Source: a virus
Direction: 5' to 3' (one strand)
Virus record (IMG/VR): IMGVR_UViG_3300010401_000481
Span: 1 to 43,915 of that record
Length of the DNA stretch: 43,915 nucleotides
Positions within the stretch are counted from its first letter, which is position 1, and every line of letters starts with the position of its first letter. A program made the translations under genes and the position numbers. Shown here piece after piece: positions 15,432 through 23,621 of this stretch. Below the pieces are notes generated by a model. That model was not told the DNA's origin. It was given only the letters and a program-made list of their open reading frames with translations, and made no database searches.

Positions 15432-15635
15432 TTACTCCTCCGGGGTGACGTTCACCGCCTTCGGCCCTTTCTTTCCTTCAACCTCATCAAACGACACCCG
15501 CTGTCCCGTCTCCAGGCGCGTGGTTTGTTTGTTGAGAATTCCGCTGTGGTGGACGAACAGTTCGCTGCCATCGCTGGCCTCGATAAAGCCGTAGCCCTTC
15601 CGTTCGTCATACCACTTCACTTTTCCGTTTGCCAT
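15432..15635 (-). CDS. cold-shock domain protein
   Basis: A complete 67-residue CspA-type OB-fold protein: NGKVKWYDERKGYGFI with the RNP-1 motif KGYGFI, LFVHHS as RNP-2, and the ending GPKAVNVTPEE. These proteins bind single-stranded RNA and DNA and melt secondary structure. It lies between the capsid and connector genes of the late operon, so it would be made in large amount during virion assembly. Its 5' leader holds a GC-rich hairpin (15666-15685). Whether it serves late mRNA translation, DNA packaging or simply came from the host cannot be told. Confidence 0.92.
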   Translation of the reverse strand: MANGKVKWYDERKGYGFIEASDGSELFVHHSGILNKQTTRLETGQRVSFDEVEGKKGPKAVNVTPEE

Positions 15636-15665
15636 AATGGTTGGTCGTAGTTGCGGACCGGCCCT

Positions 15666-15685
15666 CCTCCGCTGCCTCGCGGAGG
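15666..15685 (-). repeat. short palindrome upstream of the cold-shock gene
   Basis: CCTCCGC (15666-15672) and GCGGAGG (15679-15685) form a 7-bp stem with a TGCCTC loop, flanked by CCGG on both sides. It looks like a REP-type palindrome and would sit in the mRNA leader of the cold-shock gene. Confidence 0.5.
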
Positions 15686-15700
15686 CGGGCGTTCGCCGGT

Positions 15701-15886
15701 TTACTTCACTTCTTCTGGGCTGGTCTCGCCGGGCTTGGTTGGGGCCGGGGCCTCTTCCCATTGGCCAATCAACTCCTGCTCGGCGAGCGACTCCGCAGTT
15801 TTCTGCGACCGCGTTTGAAACGCTCCGCCCGCGTTGTAGATCACCCCTTCGTGGATGAAATTTTTTAACACTTTGAATTTCTTCAT
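15701..15886 (-). CDS. small protein following the major capsid gene
   Basis: A 61-residue protein starting MKKFKVLKNFIHEGVIYNAGG, with a KTAESLAEQELIGQWEE middle and a Pro/Glu-rich tail. Short proteins with this KVLKNF...G..Y..G pattern follow the capsid gene in many Mu-like and other tailed phages. The internal ATG is preferred because the pattern starts there. Function unknown. Confidence 0.6.
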   Translation of the reverse strand: MKKFKVLKNFIHEGVIYNAGGAFQTRSQKTAESLAEQELIGQWEEAPAPTKPGETSPEEVK

Positions 15887-15987
15887 AATTTTGGATTTTG
15901 GTTTTGTCTGCTGTGCGTTGTTTATTCTGAGACGCACCCCTCAGATTCATGAACCCAATCAGGGGGTTTGGAATGTGTTGTCCAGGA

Positions 15988-16917
15988 CTACGTGAGCACG
16001 TCGCTCAGGTGATACCCGGCGGCCGCGCCGACCAGTTTCTCGTCCAGGTCCTGCCGCACCCGATGCACGTCCGAGCGGATGCTGTCGTCGCGATAGCTTT
16101 CCACCAGCACGCCGTCCGGCCCGGTTTCCCCGGACCAGGCGAAGCACCGGCCGAAGTTGGGAGCCTGCAGGTCTTGCGCGGTTTCGACGTGGGCCAGGAT
16201 GACCGAGTCGCTCCAGAGGTAGGCCGCGCTCAAGGTCTGGCCTTCATTCGCGGAGTTGTAGAGCACCCCTGCGATCAGGAATTGCTGCACCCCAAACACG
16301 GCGGCCAGGATGTCCGCCGTGACAATCCCGCGCTCGCTGTATTTGATTTTGTCCAGCACCTTGGGATGTTCCTTCAGCTCGTTGAACACGTCCCGGTTCA
16401 CCAGCATCGTGTTCGCTTCCATCCCGCAGCCCTTGTGGATGGCCGTCTTGGCCGCGTCCACGTCCGAGATCGGATCACCGGCCAGGGCGCGGTTCCATTT
16501 GGTCGAGGGCGTGGCGGTCGGCACCGAGCCGCCCGTCGCCTTGTTCTTAATCCGCAGCTCCTGGTTGAATAGGATGATGGCCGTGGCCCGGCGCACCGCC
16601 GCGATGTCCGCGTTAATGGCGATGGCGTATTTCTTCCGCTCCCGGTCGTCCACCGACTCTTCGTGGCCGTATTCGCGCGTGGCGAAGGTGTCGTCGCTGA
16701 TCGTCATCTTGCTCCGCGTGTAGGCGGAGCCTGGCGCCCGTTGGATGTTGGTCGGGAAGTTCAGTGCGTTCGCCTGGTCCAGCACGTAATAATTGGCCGA
16801 CTGCTCCCCGGTGTTGAACTGGGGGAACAAACGTCGGCCCACGTATTGGGACGGGTCCTGCAGGAACTTCACCGCGTAACCCTGCATCACAGGGTTTGCT
16901 GTCGCTGTCGATTTCAT
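15988..16917 (-). CDS. major capsid protein
   Basis: A 309-residue HK97-fold-type major head protein, equivalent in position to Mu gpT. Visible features are an N-terminal arm (QGYAVKFLQDPSQYVGRRLFP), a KMTISDDTFATREYGHEESVDDRER stretch around the E-loop, RRATAIILFNQELR (backbone helix) and a C-terminal region with VFNELKEHPKVLDKIKYSERG, which suits the A-domain. It directly follows the decoration protein and protease/scaffold genes, as in transposable phages. No delta domain is visible; scaffolding comes from the nested gpZ-like product. Confidence 0.8.
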   Translation of the reverse strand: MKSTATANPVMQGYAVKFLQDPSQYVGRRLFPQFNTGEQSANYYVLDQANALNFPTNIQRAPGSAYTRSKMTISDDTFATREYGHEESVDDRERKKYAIAINADIAAVRRATAIILFNQELRIKNKATGGSVPTATPSTKWNRALAGDPISDVDAAKTAIHKGCGMEANTMLVNRDVFNELKEHPKVLDKIKYSERGIVTADILAAVFGVQQFLIAGVLYNSANEGQTLSAAYLWSDSVILAHVETAQDLQAPNFGRCFAWSGETGPDGVLVESYRDDSIRSDVHRVRQDLDEKLVGAAAGYHLSDVLT

Positions 16918-16957
16918 ATTTTCGTTTTACTGCTCTATTTGCTCGTTATGGGTTCCT

Positions 16958-16982
16958 CCCTCTCCCCTTCGGGGGGAGAGGG
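16958..16982. repeat. CCCTCTCCCC palindrome between capsid and decoration genes
   Basis: CCCTCTCCCC (16958-16967) pairs with GGGGAGAGGG (16973-16982) over a 5-base loop, followed by GCTGGGGTGAGGG. This is a widespread bacterial intergenic palindrome. It could act as an RNA stabiliser or weak terminator between the decoration and capsid genes. Confidence 0.6.
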
Positions 16983-17003
16983 CTGGGGTGAGGGATTTAT
17001 CGA

Positions 17004-17384
17004 TTACGGCGCGGTCTCGGCCAGGGTTATGATCTCGAGGGTGTCCCCGTCCGCCGACGCGGCTGTGGGACTGATCTTGATTCCGAGTGCCCGGCTGCCG
17101 GTCGTGGCCGCCACCACCTTGCCGCCGGTCAATCCTTTCACCTGGCCGCGGATCGCAATCGCGCCGCCCGCAATCACTTTATAGGTCGGGGCCAGCAGGC
17201 GGATCACCACGTCATTCGCCCCTTGCAGCTTCGAGTGCATGAATCCGATGCAGATGCCGCTCGTAAAGAGCTGCACGGTGCCGTTGGCGGTGAGTTCCAC
17301 CGCGTAACCTTCCTTGTTCGTCAGTTGCCCGGCCGTTTCTTCGGTGAACGTCCGGTAATGCTTGTCAACGTAAGTTTCCAACAT
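17004..17384 (-). CDS. capsid decoration protein (DUF2190-like)
   Basis: A 126-residue beta-rich protein with no cysteine-rich or charged clusters. The C-terminal part (IAGGAIAIRGQVKGLTGGKVVAA, then LGIKISPTAASADGDTLEIITL) has the pattern of small phage head decoration or fibre proteins of the DUF2190 group. It lies between protease/scaffold and major capsid, where such proteins occur. The start has the context AAAAACACTATG and no Shine-Dalgarno. Confidence 0.65.
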   Translation of the reverse strand: MLETYVDKHYRTFTEETAGQLTNKEGYAVELTANGTVQLFTSGICIGFMHSKLQGANDVVIRLLAPTYKVIAGGAIAIRGQVKGLTGGKVVAATTGSRALGIKISPTAASADGDTLEIITLAETAP

Positions 17385-17449
17385 AGTGTTTTTGGTCTTT
17401 CTTTTTCTTAACGATTTAACGCTTCAATGTTCCAGCGCCTGAACGTGTC

Positions 17450-18031
17450 TTAGTTTTGCTGCGCCTTGAACCCCTCCAGATATTCCTGGTAGAGCTTCGC
17501 GCCATCCGGCGTCGCCGCGAACTTCGCCTGTGCCGCCTGCTCATCGAGCTTGTTGGCCGTGGCATACTCCTTGGCCTTGACGATGAATGGATGCGCATCC
17601 AGTCCGGCGCTGGCCGAGGTGCCGTTCTTGCCCTGGCCATCGATCACCTTCTTTAAGGCGGGATTGACCGGCGCGGACTCCAGCAGTTCCGCGTTCTTGG
17701 CATCGAGGAGGATCACATTGGTCCAGTGCTCGATCAGTTTGGCGTCCTGCGGGGGAATCTTCCCCTCGCTGATCGCCTTCCGAACGACAATGCCGGCGTT
17801 GGCTTTCGCCTGCACCTTGTTCGCTTCGATCAGGGCTGTGACTTGCGTTTCGAGCGCGGCGATTTTCGGGTCCGCGGCCGCTTCCTTCTTGTCCGGCATC
17901 GCCAGGCCGACCAGCTTGGTCTGGAAGGTCGTGACGGTTTCCGTCAGCTTGGTGATGGCGGCGTTGGTGTCCGTCGCCAGCTTCGTAACGGCGGCGTTGG
18001 TGTCCGCCAATTGTTCTTCGATTGTTTTCAT
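17450..18031 (-). CDS. nested scaffold protein (gpZ-like internal start)
   Basis: An in-frame ATG at 18029-18031 opens the scaffold part (MKTIEEQLADTNAAVTKLA), preceded by AAGGAAAAAGCAGAT. Mu gpI/gpZ and lambda C/Nu3 use the same layout, in which the protease gene contains the scaffold gene. The internal start would give 193 residues. The upstream purine run is plausible but spaced a little far. Confidence 0.5.
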   Translation of the reverse strand: MKTIEEQLADTNAAVTKLATDTNAAITKLTETVTTFQTKLVGLAMPDKKEAAADPKIAALETQVTALIEANKVQAKANAGIVVRKAISEGKIPPQDAKLIEHWTNVILLDAKNAELLESAPVNPALKKVIDGQGKNGTSASAGLDAHPFIVKAKEYATANKLDEQAAQAKFAATPDGAKLYQEYLEGFKAQQN

Positions 18032-18583
18032 ATCTGCTTTTTCCTTTTCTGTTGGTTGTTTCTGGTCGCCGCCGTGGCGTGACCAAATTGGTTGTATCGT
18101 TTTGAAGGCCGCCCGATTCACCAGGCCGCCCATGTTCAGCGGAGCGCCGACAAACTCCCCGTCATCGAACCAGAAGGAGGGCGAGAATCGCCGATAGGCC
18201 CGGCCCAGGAGCGCTTCCTTGCCCGGCTCCGTCCATTCCACGCGTGCCCGCACCCCGCCGCTCACCGGGTCAGTCCCGCCCCAATAGAATCCCATCACAT
18301 GGGCGCTGGCTTCCCCGTCCTCGTGGTTGAAATCGAAATAGGGCCGGTCCTCCTGCCCCGTGGCAGCCTTGCTGCAGTAGTCCTGCAGGCACCGCTGCAT
18401 CAGCGCGCCCACCTCGGCTGTGACCTCCAATTCCAGCGTGACCGGTTCCTGGCTCGCGCCTTTCGTGGCGGTCACCTTGTGCTTGCCCGGCGGCATCCAC
18501 TGAATGTCCGCAGGCAACTGGTTTCCAATTACTGTCACCGGCGCGCTGCCCAGGGCCGCACTGATTACTGAATATTGCTTCAT
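17450..18583 (-). CDS. Mu gpI-like capsid maturation protease with C-terminal scaffold
   Basis: A 377-residue fusion of a head protease and a scaffold. The protease part (1-180) has FDFNHEDGEASAHVMGFYWGG with the likely catalytic histidine and RRFSPSFWFDDGEFVG with the likely serine. The rest (from about 185) is a coiled-coil-rich, Ala/Lys/Glu scaffold ending KAQQN. The gene overlaps the gpG-like gene (ATGA). The first residues after the ATG (QYSVISAALG) are encoded by ACTGANN heptamers like those at the starts of two other genes here. The catalytic assignment is by motif appearance. Confidence 0.8.
   Translation of the reverse strand: MKQYSVISAALGSAPVTVIGNQLPADIQWMPPGKHKVTATKGASQEPVTLELEVTAEVGALMQRCLQDYCSKAATGQEDRPYFDFNHEDGEASAHVMGFYWGGTDPVSGGVRARVEWTEPGKEALLGRAYRRFSPSFWFDDGEFVGAPLNMGGLVNRAAFKTIQPIWSRHGGDQKQPTEKEKADMKTIEEQLADTNAAVTKLATDTNAAITKLTETVTTFQTKLVGLAMPDKKEAAADPKIAALETQVTALIEANKVQAKANAGIVVRKAISEGKIPPQDAKLIEHWTNVILLDAKNAELLESAPVNPALKKVIDGQGKNGTSASAGLDAHPFIVKAKEYATANKLDEQAAQAKFAATPDGAKLYQEYLEGFKAQQN
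18560..18573. repeat. two ACTGANN heptamers at the start of the protease gene
   Basis: ACTGATT (18560-18566) and ACTGAAT (18567-18573) lie a few codons inside the protease gene. They encode the SVIS part of its N-terminus, as in the longer arrays at 23581-23615 and 36718-36752. Confidence 0.5.
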
Positions 18584-19185
18584 GGCTTTGGTCCTTGCTC
18601 CTTAAGCTGGCGCTCCAGCATCGCGTCCGCCCGGTCGGTCAGCGCCTTCTCGAATTGCGCCTGGTCCGGAAACGCCTTGGGCTCGGCGTCCTGGTGAACC
18701 GAGGGCGTCAGCAGATATTCCACCTGCAGTCCGCCGCCGGCGATGGCGGTCGCCAGCAGCACGTTCGAGTTCTGCTTGATGACGAACAGTTTGTGCCCGG
18801 TCTCCTGCTCGTAAACCTTGGGTCGGCGTCCGTAAGCCTCCGGCTCTTCCGGAATCGCCAGGTTGCGGGTCGTCTTGGCCCGAAGCGTTCCGCCGAAAAG
18901 TTTCTGCGCGTAACGCGGGTCCGTGATGCTCACCGTTACGGTCCTGCCCGACGGCGCGAGCACGGGCGCATGCACGCTGTTGCCCACTTGCCGCCAAAAA
19001 TGTTCTCGCCGTTCCGGAGCCAGGTGATTGACCTGCGTTTTGTCCAGCTCCCGGAAATGCGCCTTGAGCCGGTTGACCGCCTCGCGGCCGACGCCCGCCA
19101 TGATGGCCCCTGGGTTCTTGGCCTGGGCGAGCGTCGCATCCATCTTCTTCACGAACCCCTCGCGATTGATGTGCACAGCAATCAC
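18580..19185 (-). CDS. phage virion morphogenesis protein (Mu gpG-like)
   Basis: A 201-residue protein of the phage virion morphogenesis family. It has the helical opening FVKKMDATLAQAKNPG, the segment VNRLKAHFRELDKTQ, and the beta-rich centre with TVTVSITDPRYAQKLFGGTL. In Mu, gpG acts in tail or head completion. The GTG start overlaps the portal stop and the end overlaps the protease gene. The order portal, gpG, gpI, decoration, capsid is that of transposable phages, without gpF in between. Confidence 0.75.
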   Translation of the reverse strand: MIAVHINREGFVKKMDATLAQAKNPGAIMAGVGREAVNRLKAHFRELDKTQVNHLAPERREHFWRQVGNSVHAPVLAPSGRTVTVSITDPRYAQKLFGGTLRAKTTRNLAIPEEPEAYGRRPKVYEQETGHKLFVIKQNSNVLLATAIAGGGLQVEYLLTPSVHQDAEPKAFPDQAQFEKALTDRADAMLERQLKEQGPKP

Positions 19186-20990
19186 GCGGTCCCCCTTTCC
19201 AGGCTCAGGACTTTGGACTTTGGACTTTGGACTCTCCTCCGCATCGCGCCCTGCACCGCGCCGTTCACCATCGCCGCGCCCATTGTTTTCTCTAACGCGC
19301 TGCGCAACGCTTCCGCGTCCAGGTGCCGGAACAATTCCGGGATCTGGTTTTGCGCCTGGGCCAGCGCCCGGACAAAATCTTCATCACTGATGTTCTGGTC
19401 CTCAGCGGCCGTGACCAGGCGTTGGAAGTAAGGCTTCACGCCTGCCAGCCATTTCGCCTCCACGCTCGTCAGGTCCTCCATCACCCGTTCGGTCAGCAGC
19501 TCCGTGGCATCTTTCGCTCTGAGCACTGAGAACTGTGAACCCAGAACTCTCTTCGCCAAGGCCAGCGCGTCGCCAGGATTCGTCATGCTGGATTCATCCT
19601 GGTTTCGCCCCGCGACCACGTCCTCGCCCTCGCCCGGCATTGGAATCTCGTGCCGCTCGTAGAACCATGCCTTGGGCATCTCGACTCCGGCGTTCAATAA
19701 TATTTGGTCCCGCTCCGCCATCGCCTTCGAATCATCAGGCTCGTCGGCCTGCGTCATGAAATACGGGCACTCCTCCGTGTTCCCAAAGTTCAAGAGGCAG
19801 ATGGCCGGGATGAGCTGCCGGTTCAAAATCCGTCCCACAAAGTTCGCCGCCGCCAGCTTGCGCCCATCGAGCACCGTCTTATGCACCGTGCCCAGGGCCT
19901 GGGTTCCCCGGTCCCCGGCGTCGGTGGTGAGCGTCTGCCCGAGAATTATGATGTCGCAGATCGTGTCCGCCGCCTTGAGCAGGGCGATGTGCGGATTGTC
20001 CCCGGCCGCTTTCATCGCCTCCTTCAGCTCCATCGTCGTCCCGGACGGGAACGCGGCCCAACCGGCGCTGCCCATGTTGGCGAGCATGTCGCAAATCAGA
20101 TCGATGGTTTCCTTCGACGCGTTGGGATCGTAGTTGGCCCAGCGGATGGGCATCCCGAAAATTTGCGCGAAATTCAAAAACCACTCCCAGGTGAAATTGC
20201 TCGCGGCCCAAAAGAAACCCAGCACCCGCAACAGCGAAGCGCCCGCTGGATGGCCGCTCTTATTCTTCGCGACGGCGATCAGAAATTTGTTCTCCGGAAA
20301 CCGGACATAACCTTCCAGGGCTTCCCCGCCGTCCGCCTCGAGCAACACGCCGCTCTCCCGCGAGTCCAGCATCAGCCGCGAACCCACTGACGGATATCCG
20401 TAGTGCCTCGGATGCACCCACCGCGTCGCCCTGGGCGCGAATGCCTTCCCGCCATCGTAAGCCTTGACCTCCCACAAAAGTTCCTGAACGGAGATGCCCT
20501 TGCCCCACGCATCGAGCAGGTCTCCAATCAGCCCTTCGAAATCATTTTCGTCGTTGTCCGGCTCGGGCGTCATGTTCCAGACCAGGTCTTCGACCAGGTC
20601 GGCTCGACGTTGCGCCTTGATGGTGGGCTTCTGTCCTTTTGCGGCCCAGGGCTGGAGTGGCCACTCCTGGCCTTTGACGGCGTCCTTCAGCTCATTCAGG
20701 TTTTTCGAGAGCCGGGGCCAGGTCGCCTCCATCAGGTCGAACATCTCCCACTGCGCCAATAGATTGCCCATCATCGCTCCCCGGATCGTTCGCTCCACTT
20801 GCTCGGGCGTGAAGTGTCGAACCGTTCCGGTCATCCACCGGTCCCGCGCCTCGGGATTAATGATGATGCGCAGGGTCTTTTCCGGGTCCGGCGCGGGTCG
20901 TTCCGGAGGCGAAGGCCGGGCCGGGATCGGAGCCAGACCCTTTTGCTCAGTTGCGCCCCTCGCTCCGAACAATTTCGCGAGCAGATTCAC
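19182..20990 (-). CDS. portal protein (Mu gp29-like, DUF935)
   Basis: A 602-residue portal protein of the DUF935 family: RHFTPEQVERTIRGAMMG near the N-terminus, WDMFDLMEATWPRLSKN-type helix (QWEMFDLMEATWPRL), GKGISVQELLWEVK, the wing segment GWAAFPSGTTMEL and ILGQTLTTDAGDRGTQALG. It forms the dodecameric gate for packaging. The GTG start overlaps the 79-residue gene before it. The last 20 residues (VQSPKSKVLSLERGTA) are encoded by GGACTTT heptamers, and residues near LGSQFSVLRAKD by ACTGAGA heptamers, so both repeat types have been absorbed in frame. Confidence 0.9.
   Translation of the reverse strand: MNLLAKLFGARGATEQKGLAPIPARPSPPERPAPDPEKTLRIIINPEARDRWMTGTVRHFTPEQVERTIRGAMMGNLLAQWEMFDLMEATWPRLSKNLNELKDAVKGQEWPLQPWAAKGQKPTIKAQRRADLVEDLVWNMTPEPDNDENDFEGLIGDLLDAWGKGISVQELLWEVKAYDGGKAFAPRATRWVHPRHYGYPSVGSRLMLDSRESGVLLEADGGEALEGYVRFPENKFLIAVAKNKSGHPAGASLLRVLGFFWAASNFTWEWFLNFAQIFGMPIRWANYDPNASKETIDLICDMLANMGSAGWAAFPSGTTMELKEAMKAAGDNPHIALLKAADTICDIIILGQTLTTDAGDRGTQALGTVHKTVLDGRKLAAANFVGRILNRQLIPAICLLNFGNTEECPYFMTQADEPDDSKAMAERDQILLNAGVEMPKAWFYERHEIPMPGEGEDVVAGRNQDESSMTNPGDALALAKRVLGSQFSVLRAKDATELLTERVMEDLTSVEAKWLAGVKPYFQRLVTAAEDQNISDEDFVRALAQAQNQIPELFRHLDAEALRSALEKTMGAAMVNGAVQGAMRRRVQSPKSKVLSLERGTA
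19208..19235. repeat. GGACTTT heptamer array in the portal 3' end
   Basis: Three exact GGACTTT units (19208-19228) and one GGACTCT (19229-19235) lie in tandem inside the last codons of the portal gene. Each unit change would shift the frame of the last 10 or so residues. Confidence 0.9.
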
Positions 20991-21226
20991 GACGCACCTC
21001 CGTTGTCATTTCCGATGCCCGGCAAAACTTGCCCCCCAAGGCCGCAATATTCTTCTGCCATCCGCAAATCGACCGCATTGCAGCGCATTGCAGCGGCATG
21101 GGGCGGTTTCTGCCCCCCCCGTCGCACGGAAGTCGCTACCAAAACGTCCTGGGGCAACGTGGCGCGATTCGCCCGATCTACCCGGCCAGGCCCCACCACC
21201 TGATAATTGGATGCTTTGGAGTTCAT
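20987..21226 (-). CDS. small protein between methylase and portal, with a G8 tract
   Basis: A 79-residue protein that overlaps the methylase stop by ATGA and the portal start by GTGA, which supports it as a real gene. It ends GLGGQVLPGIGNDNGG. I do not recognise it. An uninterrupted run of eight G on the coding strand (21113-21120) encodes part of RRGGQKPP; slippage there would truncate or extend the protein and alter coupling to the portal gene. Confidence 0.5.
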   Translation of the reverse strand: MNSKASNYQVVGPGRVDRANRATLPQDVLVATSVRRGGQKPPHAAAMRCNAVDLRMAEEYCGLGGQVLPGIGNDNGGAS

Positions 21227-22023
21227 TTGGGCGTGATCACAAACTCCGAGAAAGTCCGGTCACTGTGGGTGCGCCGGTTCACCGCCTGGTTGGCCGAGGT
21301 GACCTTCCTCAGCTTGAAGTCCTTGAACAGTTCCCGGTTGAATGGGCTGCCATCCACCGTCAGCACCCATCGGCCCTGGATTCCGTCCACCGTCTGGCGC
21401 AGGCTGCGCATTTGTTCCTCGGTCCAGCCCGCGTAGTTTTTCACCTTCGCGTGCAGGTAGGGTGGATCAATGAAAAAGAAACTGTCCTTCGAATCGTAGA
21501 GCTTGATGCAACGGGCATAATCGACGTTCTCAAACGTCACCTTGTCCAGGCGCTGGTTGAGCAAGCGCATCGAGTCCATGATGTTGAAACGCGACTGCGA
21601 TGCCCCGCCTCCGGAAGTCTTGGCCACGCCAAAGCTGTCCATGTTCCCGCCGAAGCTCATCTTGTTGCGCATCAGCCAGCGCGAGGCCCGCTGGATTTCT
21701 GTCAGGCCAGGCTGCCCCATGAAGTCGAACAGGTTCTTGCGCGAGTTCAAAATCCACTCGACCTCCCGCTCCAGTTCCGGCAAATGAAACTTCACCTGGT
21801 TGTAGAGGTTGATGACGTCCCCGTTCAGATCGTTCACCACTTCCCGCACGCTCGGCTTCTTGGCCAGCAATACCGCCAGCCCGCCCGCGAATGGCTCGCA
21901 GTAACAAACGTGCGGCTTGATCAGCGGCAGAACGATGGGCAGCAGCCGGGTCTTCCCGCCTGGCCAGCGCAGGAGAGGTTTGGTTCTGACTTCCGCCGCG
22001 TTTTGAATTTTGGGCTTCGTCAT
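21223..22023 (-). CDS. DNA adenine-N6 methyltransferase (Dam/D12 class)
   Basis: A 266-residue amino-methyltransferase. RWPGGK at 19-24 and EPFAGG at 43-48 form the S-adenosylmethionine pocket and DPPY at 186-189 is the catalytic motif. The protein transfers a methyl group to adenine in a short DNA site. Its specificity cannot be read from sequence. It is inserted in the packaging module between terminase and portal, with ATGA junctions on both sides and a strong GGAGGA ribosome site. The usual role of such phage enzymes is protection from host restriction, comparable to Mu mom; no restriction partner is present. Confidence 0.92.
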   Translation of the reverse strand: MTKPKIQNAAEVRTKPLLRWPGGKTRLLPIVLPLIKPHVCYCEPFAGGLAVLLAKKPSVREVVNDLNGDVINLYNQVKFHLPELEREVEWILNSRKNLFDFMGQPGLTEIQRASRWLMRNKMSFGGNMDSFGVAKTSGGGASQSRFNIMDSMRLLNQRLDKVTFENVDYARCIKLYDSKDSFFFIDPPYLHAKVKNYAGWTEEQMRSLRQTVDGIQGRWVLTVDGSPFNRELFKDFKLRKVTSANQAVNRRTHSDRTFSEFVITPK

Positions 22024-23621
22024 AGTCTTCCTCCTAATCGTGCGGGCACAAAAGTTCCAAACCGCGTCGGGTTGTATCCCAGCCGGATTCCTTCCACCGA
22101 AAGTATTCCTCCCGCCGTGGAGGTAATGGCCCGCAACCCGAGCTTGGTGGAGTCGAATGTGTCCCCGTGCCGTCCCTCGTCCGAGATCTCCGCGTCGAAC
22201 GATCCCCGGTCGCGTTTGACCAGGCGGAAGTCTTCCTTGATGTAGCGCTCCGGGGGCAGCGTCAGATGGTTCGCGTCCAGCTCGTCCACGAGCGTGCTGC
22301 CCAGGTATTGCTTCATCGTCATCGGCTCCGGATGTCCCGGCACTTCGATGGTCTCGCTGCCAATCACCAGTTCGACTGGCACTTCGCCGCCCAGGAAATT
22401 CCGCAGGTCAATCGCGAAGTAACGTTCGTTCGTGGCATCGACGCACAAGCGCCGCGCTCGACCGCCTTCCTTGCGCTCCTTTATGGCCAGGACAATCGAG
22501 CGGATGCGGGCGCGGGCAATGTCCGGCTCCTGCGTTTTCCAAACGAAGACCGTGCGCACGATGGTTTCCAATCCGCGCTGTTCATTCACCGAGACGGCCG
22601 TGGGATTGCTCGTCTCCTTTTCGGTCGTGGCCAGGTCCACGCCGATGCCGACTGGTCCCGCGCCCAGATGTTCCACGAGGAACGCGATGGCCCGGTCCAT
22701 GTCCGCGTCGTCGTCAATCTGGAAGCACGCGCACTGGCCGATGCCCCGGCGCATCGCCGCGTCCAGTTGCACCAGCCCGCACGCCGCCGTGCCGCCGAAA
22801 ATAAATCCGCAGCCATACTCCCGGTCCCACACCGTCTTGTCGAAGTGCCGCTCGCGATGCGCCTGGGGTGTCAGCGGCTCGCGTGTTTCCAAATCATAGA
22901 CACTCACTCCGTCCGCGTAGGCGTCGAACGCCGTCACCCTCAACACCATGATGCCCGTCTCGCTTCGATACCAATTGCCCTTCGGATTCACTGGGAACTC
23001 CGTCCCCAGCGGCGGCATCAGCATCTCAAAGCTGTAATGCATGTCATCGGGCGGCGGCGTGGTGCAAAGGGTCAGCCGGAACGTGGGGTCGCTGCTCACG
23101 ATGGGTTCGATGGCCCCGTAGGTTTCCTTCCAGTTTGACACCCGCCCAATCTCATCGCACATCAGGTCGCCGGTTTCCCCGACCGTGTCCGGACCCAGCG
23201 CGACCACTTTGGTCCGGGAGTAAACCGTGCGGGAATGGTAGTAGCGGAACTCCAGCCGCTGGGCTTCATAGAGCGAGGCGAAATCATCCGCCGTTAGCTT
23301 GTCCGGAATCTTGCCTGTCTCGCCATCGGCTACCTGCAGCACGCGTGCCGCCTGGATGGCCCGCTGGATCACGTCCGCTTCCTTGCGCACCATTTCACGC
23401 GCCAGGTTCAGCTTCGCGCTGCCGAACACCACCGTGTGATTCTTGCGCTTCATCATCTTCTTGAGCGCGATGGTGCTGAAGAGCGTGGTCTTGCCGTACT
23501 GTCGCCGGGCGACCAGGGCGCAGACGCCGTAGCGCTCCACGCCGTCCACAAACTCGCTCTGCCCCGACCGCAGCTTGAGCACTGAGGACTGAGCACTGAT
23601 TACTGATGACTGATTATTCAC
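22020..23621 (-). CDS. terminase large subunit (Mu gp28-like)
   Basis: A 533-residue packaging motor. The ATPase has ARRQYGKT as Walker A (38-45) and LMCDEI as Walker B (153-158). The nuclease part has aspartates in IGVDLATTEK (D329), LCVDATNER (D395) and EGRHGDTFDS. It packages concatemer-free, integrated copies headful-wise in Mu-like phages. The start is the GTG at 23619-23621 overlapping the stop of the small subunit; longer upstream frames would run through that gene. Its first 15 or so codons (NNQSSVISAQSSVLK) are the heptamer array at 23581-23615. Confidence 0.9.
   Translation of the reverse strand: MNNQSSVISAQSSVLKLRSGQSEFVDGVERYGVCALVARRQYGKTTLFSTIALKKMMKRKNHTVVFGSAKLNLAREMVRKEADVIQRAIQAARVLQVADGETGKIPDKLTADDFASLYEAQRLEFRYYHSRTVYSRTKVVALGPDTVGETGDLMCDEIGRVSNWKETYGAIEPIVSSDPTFRLTLCTTPPPDDMHYSFEMLMPPLGTEFPVNPKGNWYRSETGIMVLRVTAFDAYADGVSVYDLETREPLTPQAHRERHFDKTVWDREYGCGFIFGGTAACGLVQLDAAMRRGIGQCACFQIDDDADMDRAIAFLVEHLGAGPVGIGVDLATTEKETSNPTAVSVNEQRGLETIVRTVFVWKTQEPDIARARIRSIVLAIKERKEGGRARRLCVDATNERYFAIDLRNFLGGEVPVELVIGSETIEVPGHPEPMTMKQYLGSTLVDELDANHLTLPPERYIKEDFRLVKRDRGSFDAEISDEGRHGDTFDSTKLGLRAITSTAGGILSVEGIRLGYNPTRFGTFVPARLGGRL
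23581..23615. repeat. ACTGANN heptamer array at the terminase start
   Basis: Five tandem heptamers, ACTGAGG, ACTGAGC, ACTGATT, ACTGATG and ACTGATT, fill 23581-23615 directly after the GTG start of the large terminase gene and are translated as its N-terminus. Confidence 0.85.

Noticed and set aside
20494-22245. Long plus-strand open frame (583 codons) opposite the portal, methylase and terminase genes
   Set aside because: It is antisense to three well-supported genes; high GC produces long shadow frames, and the translation is rich in Pro/Arg/His with no domain.
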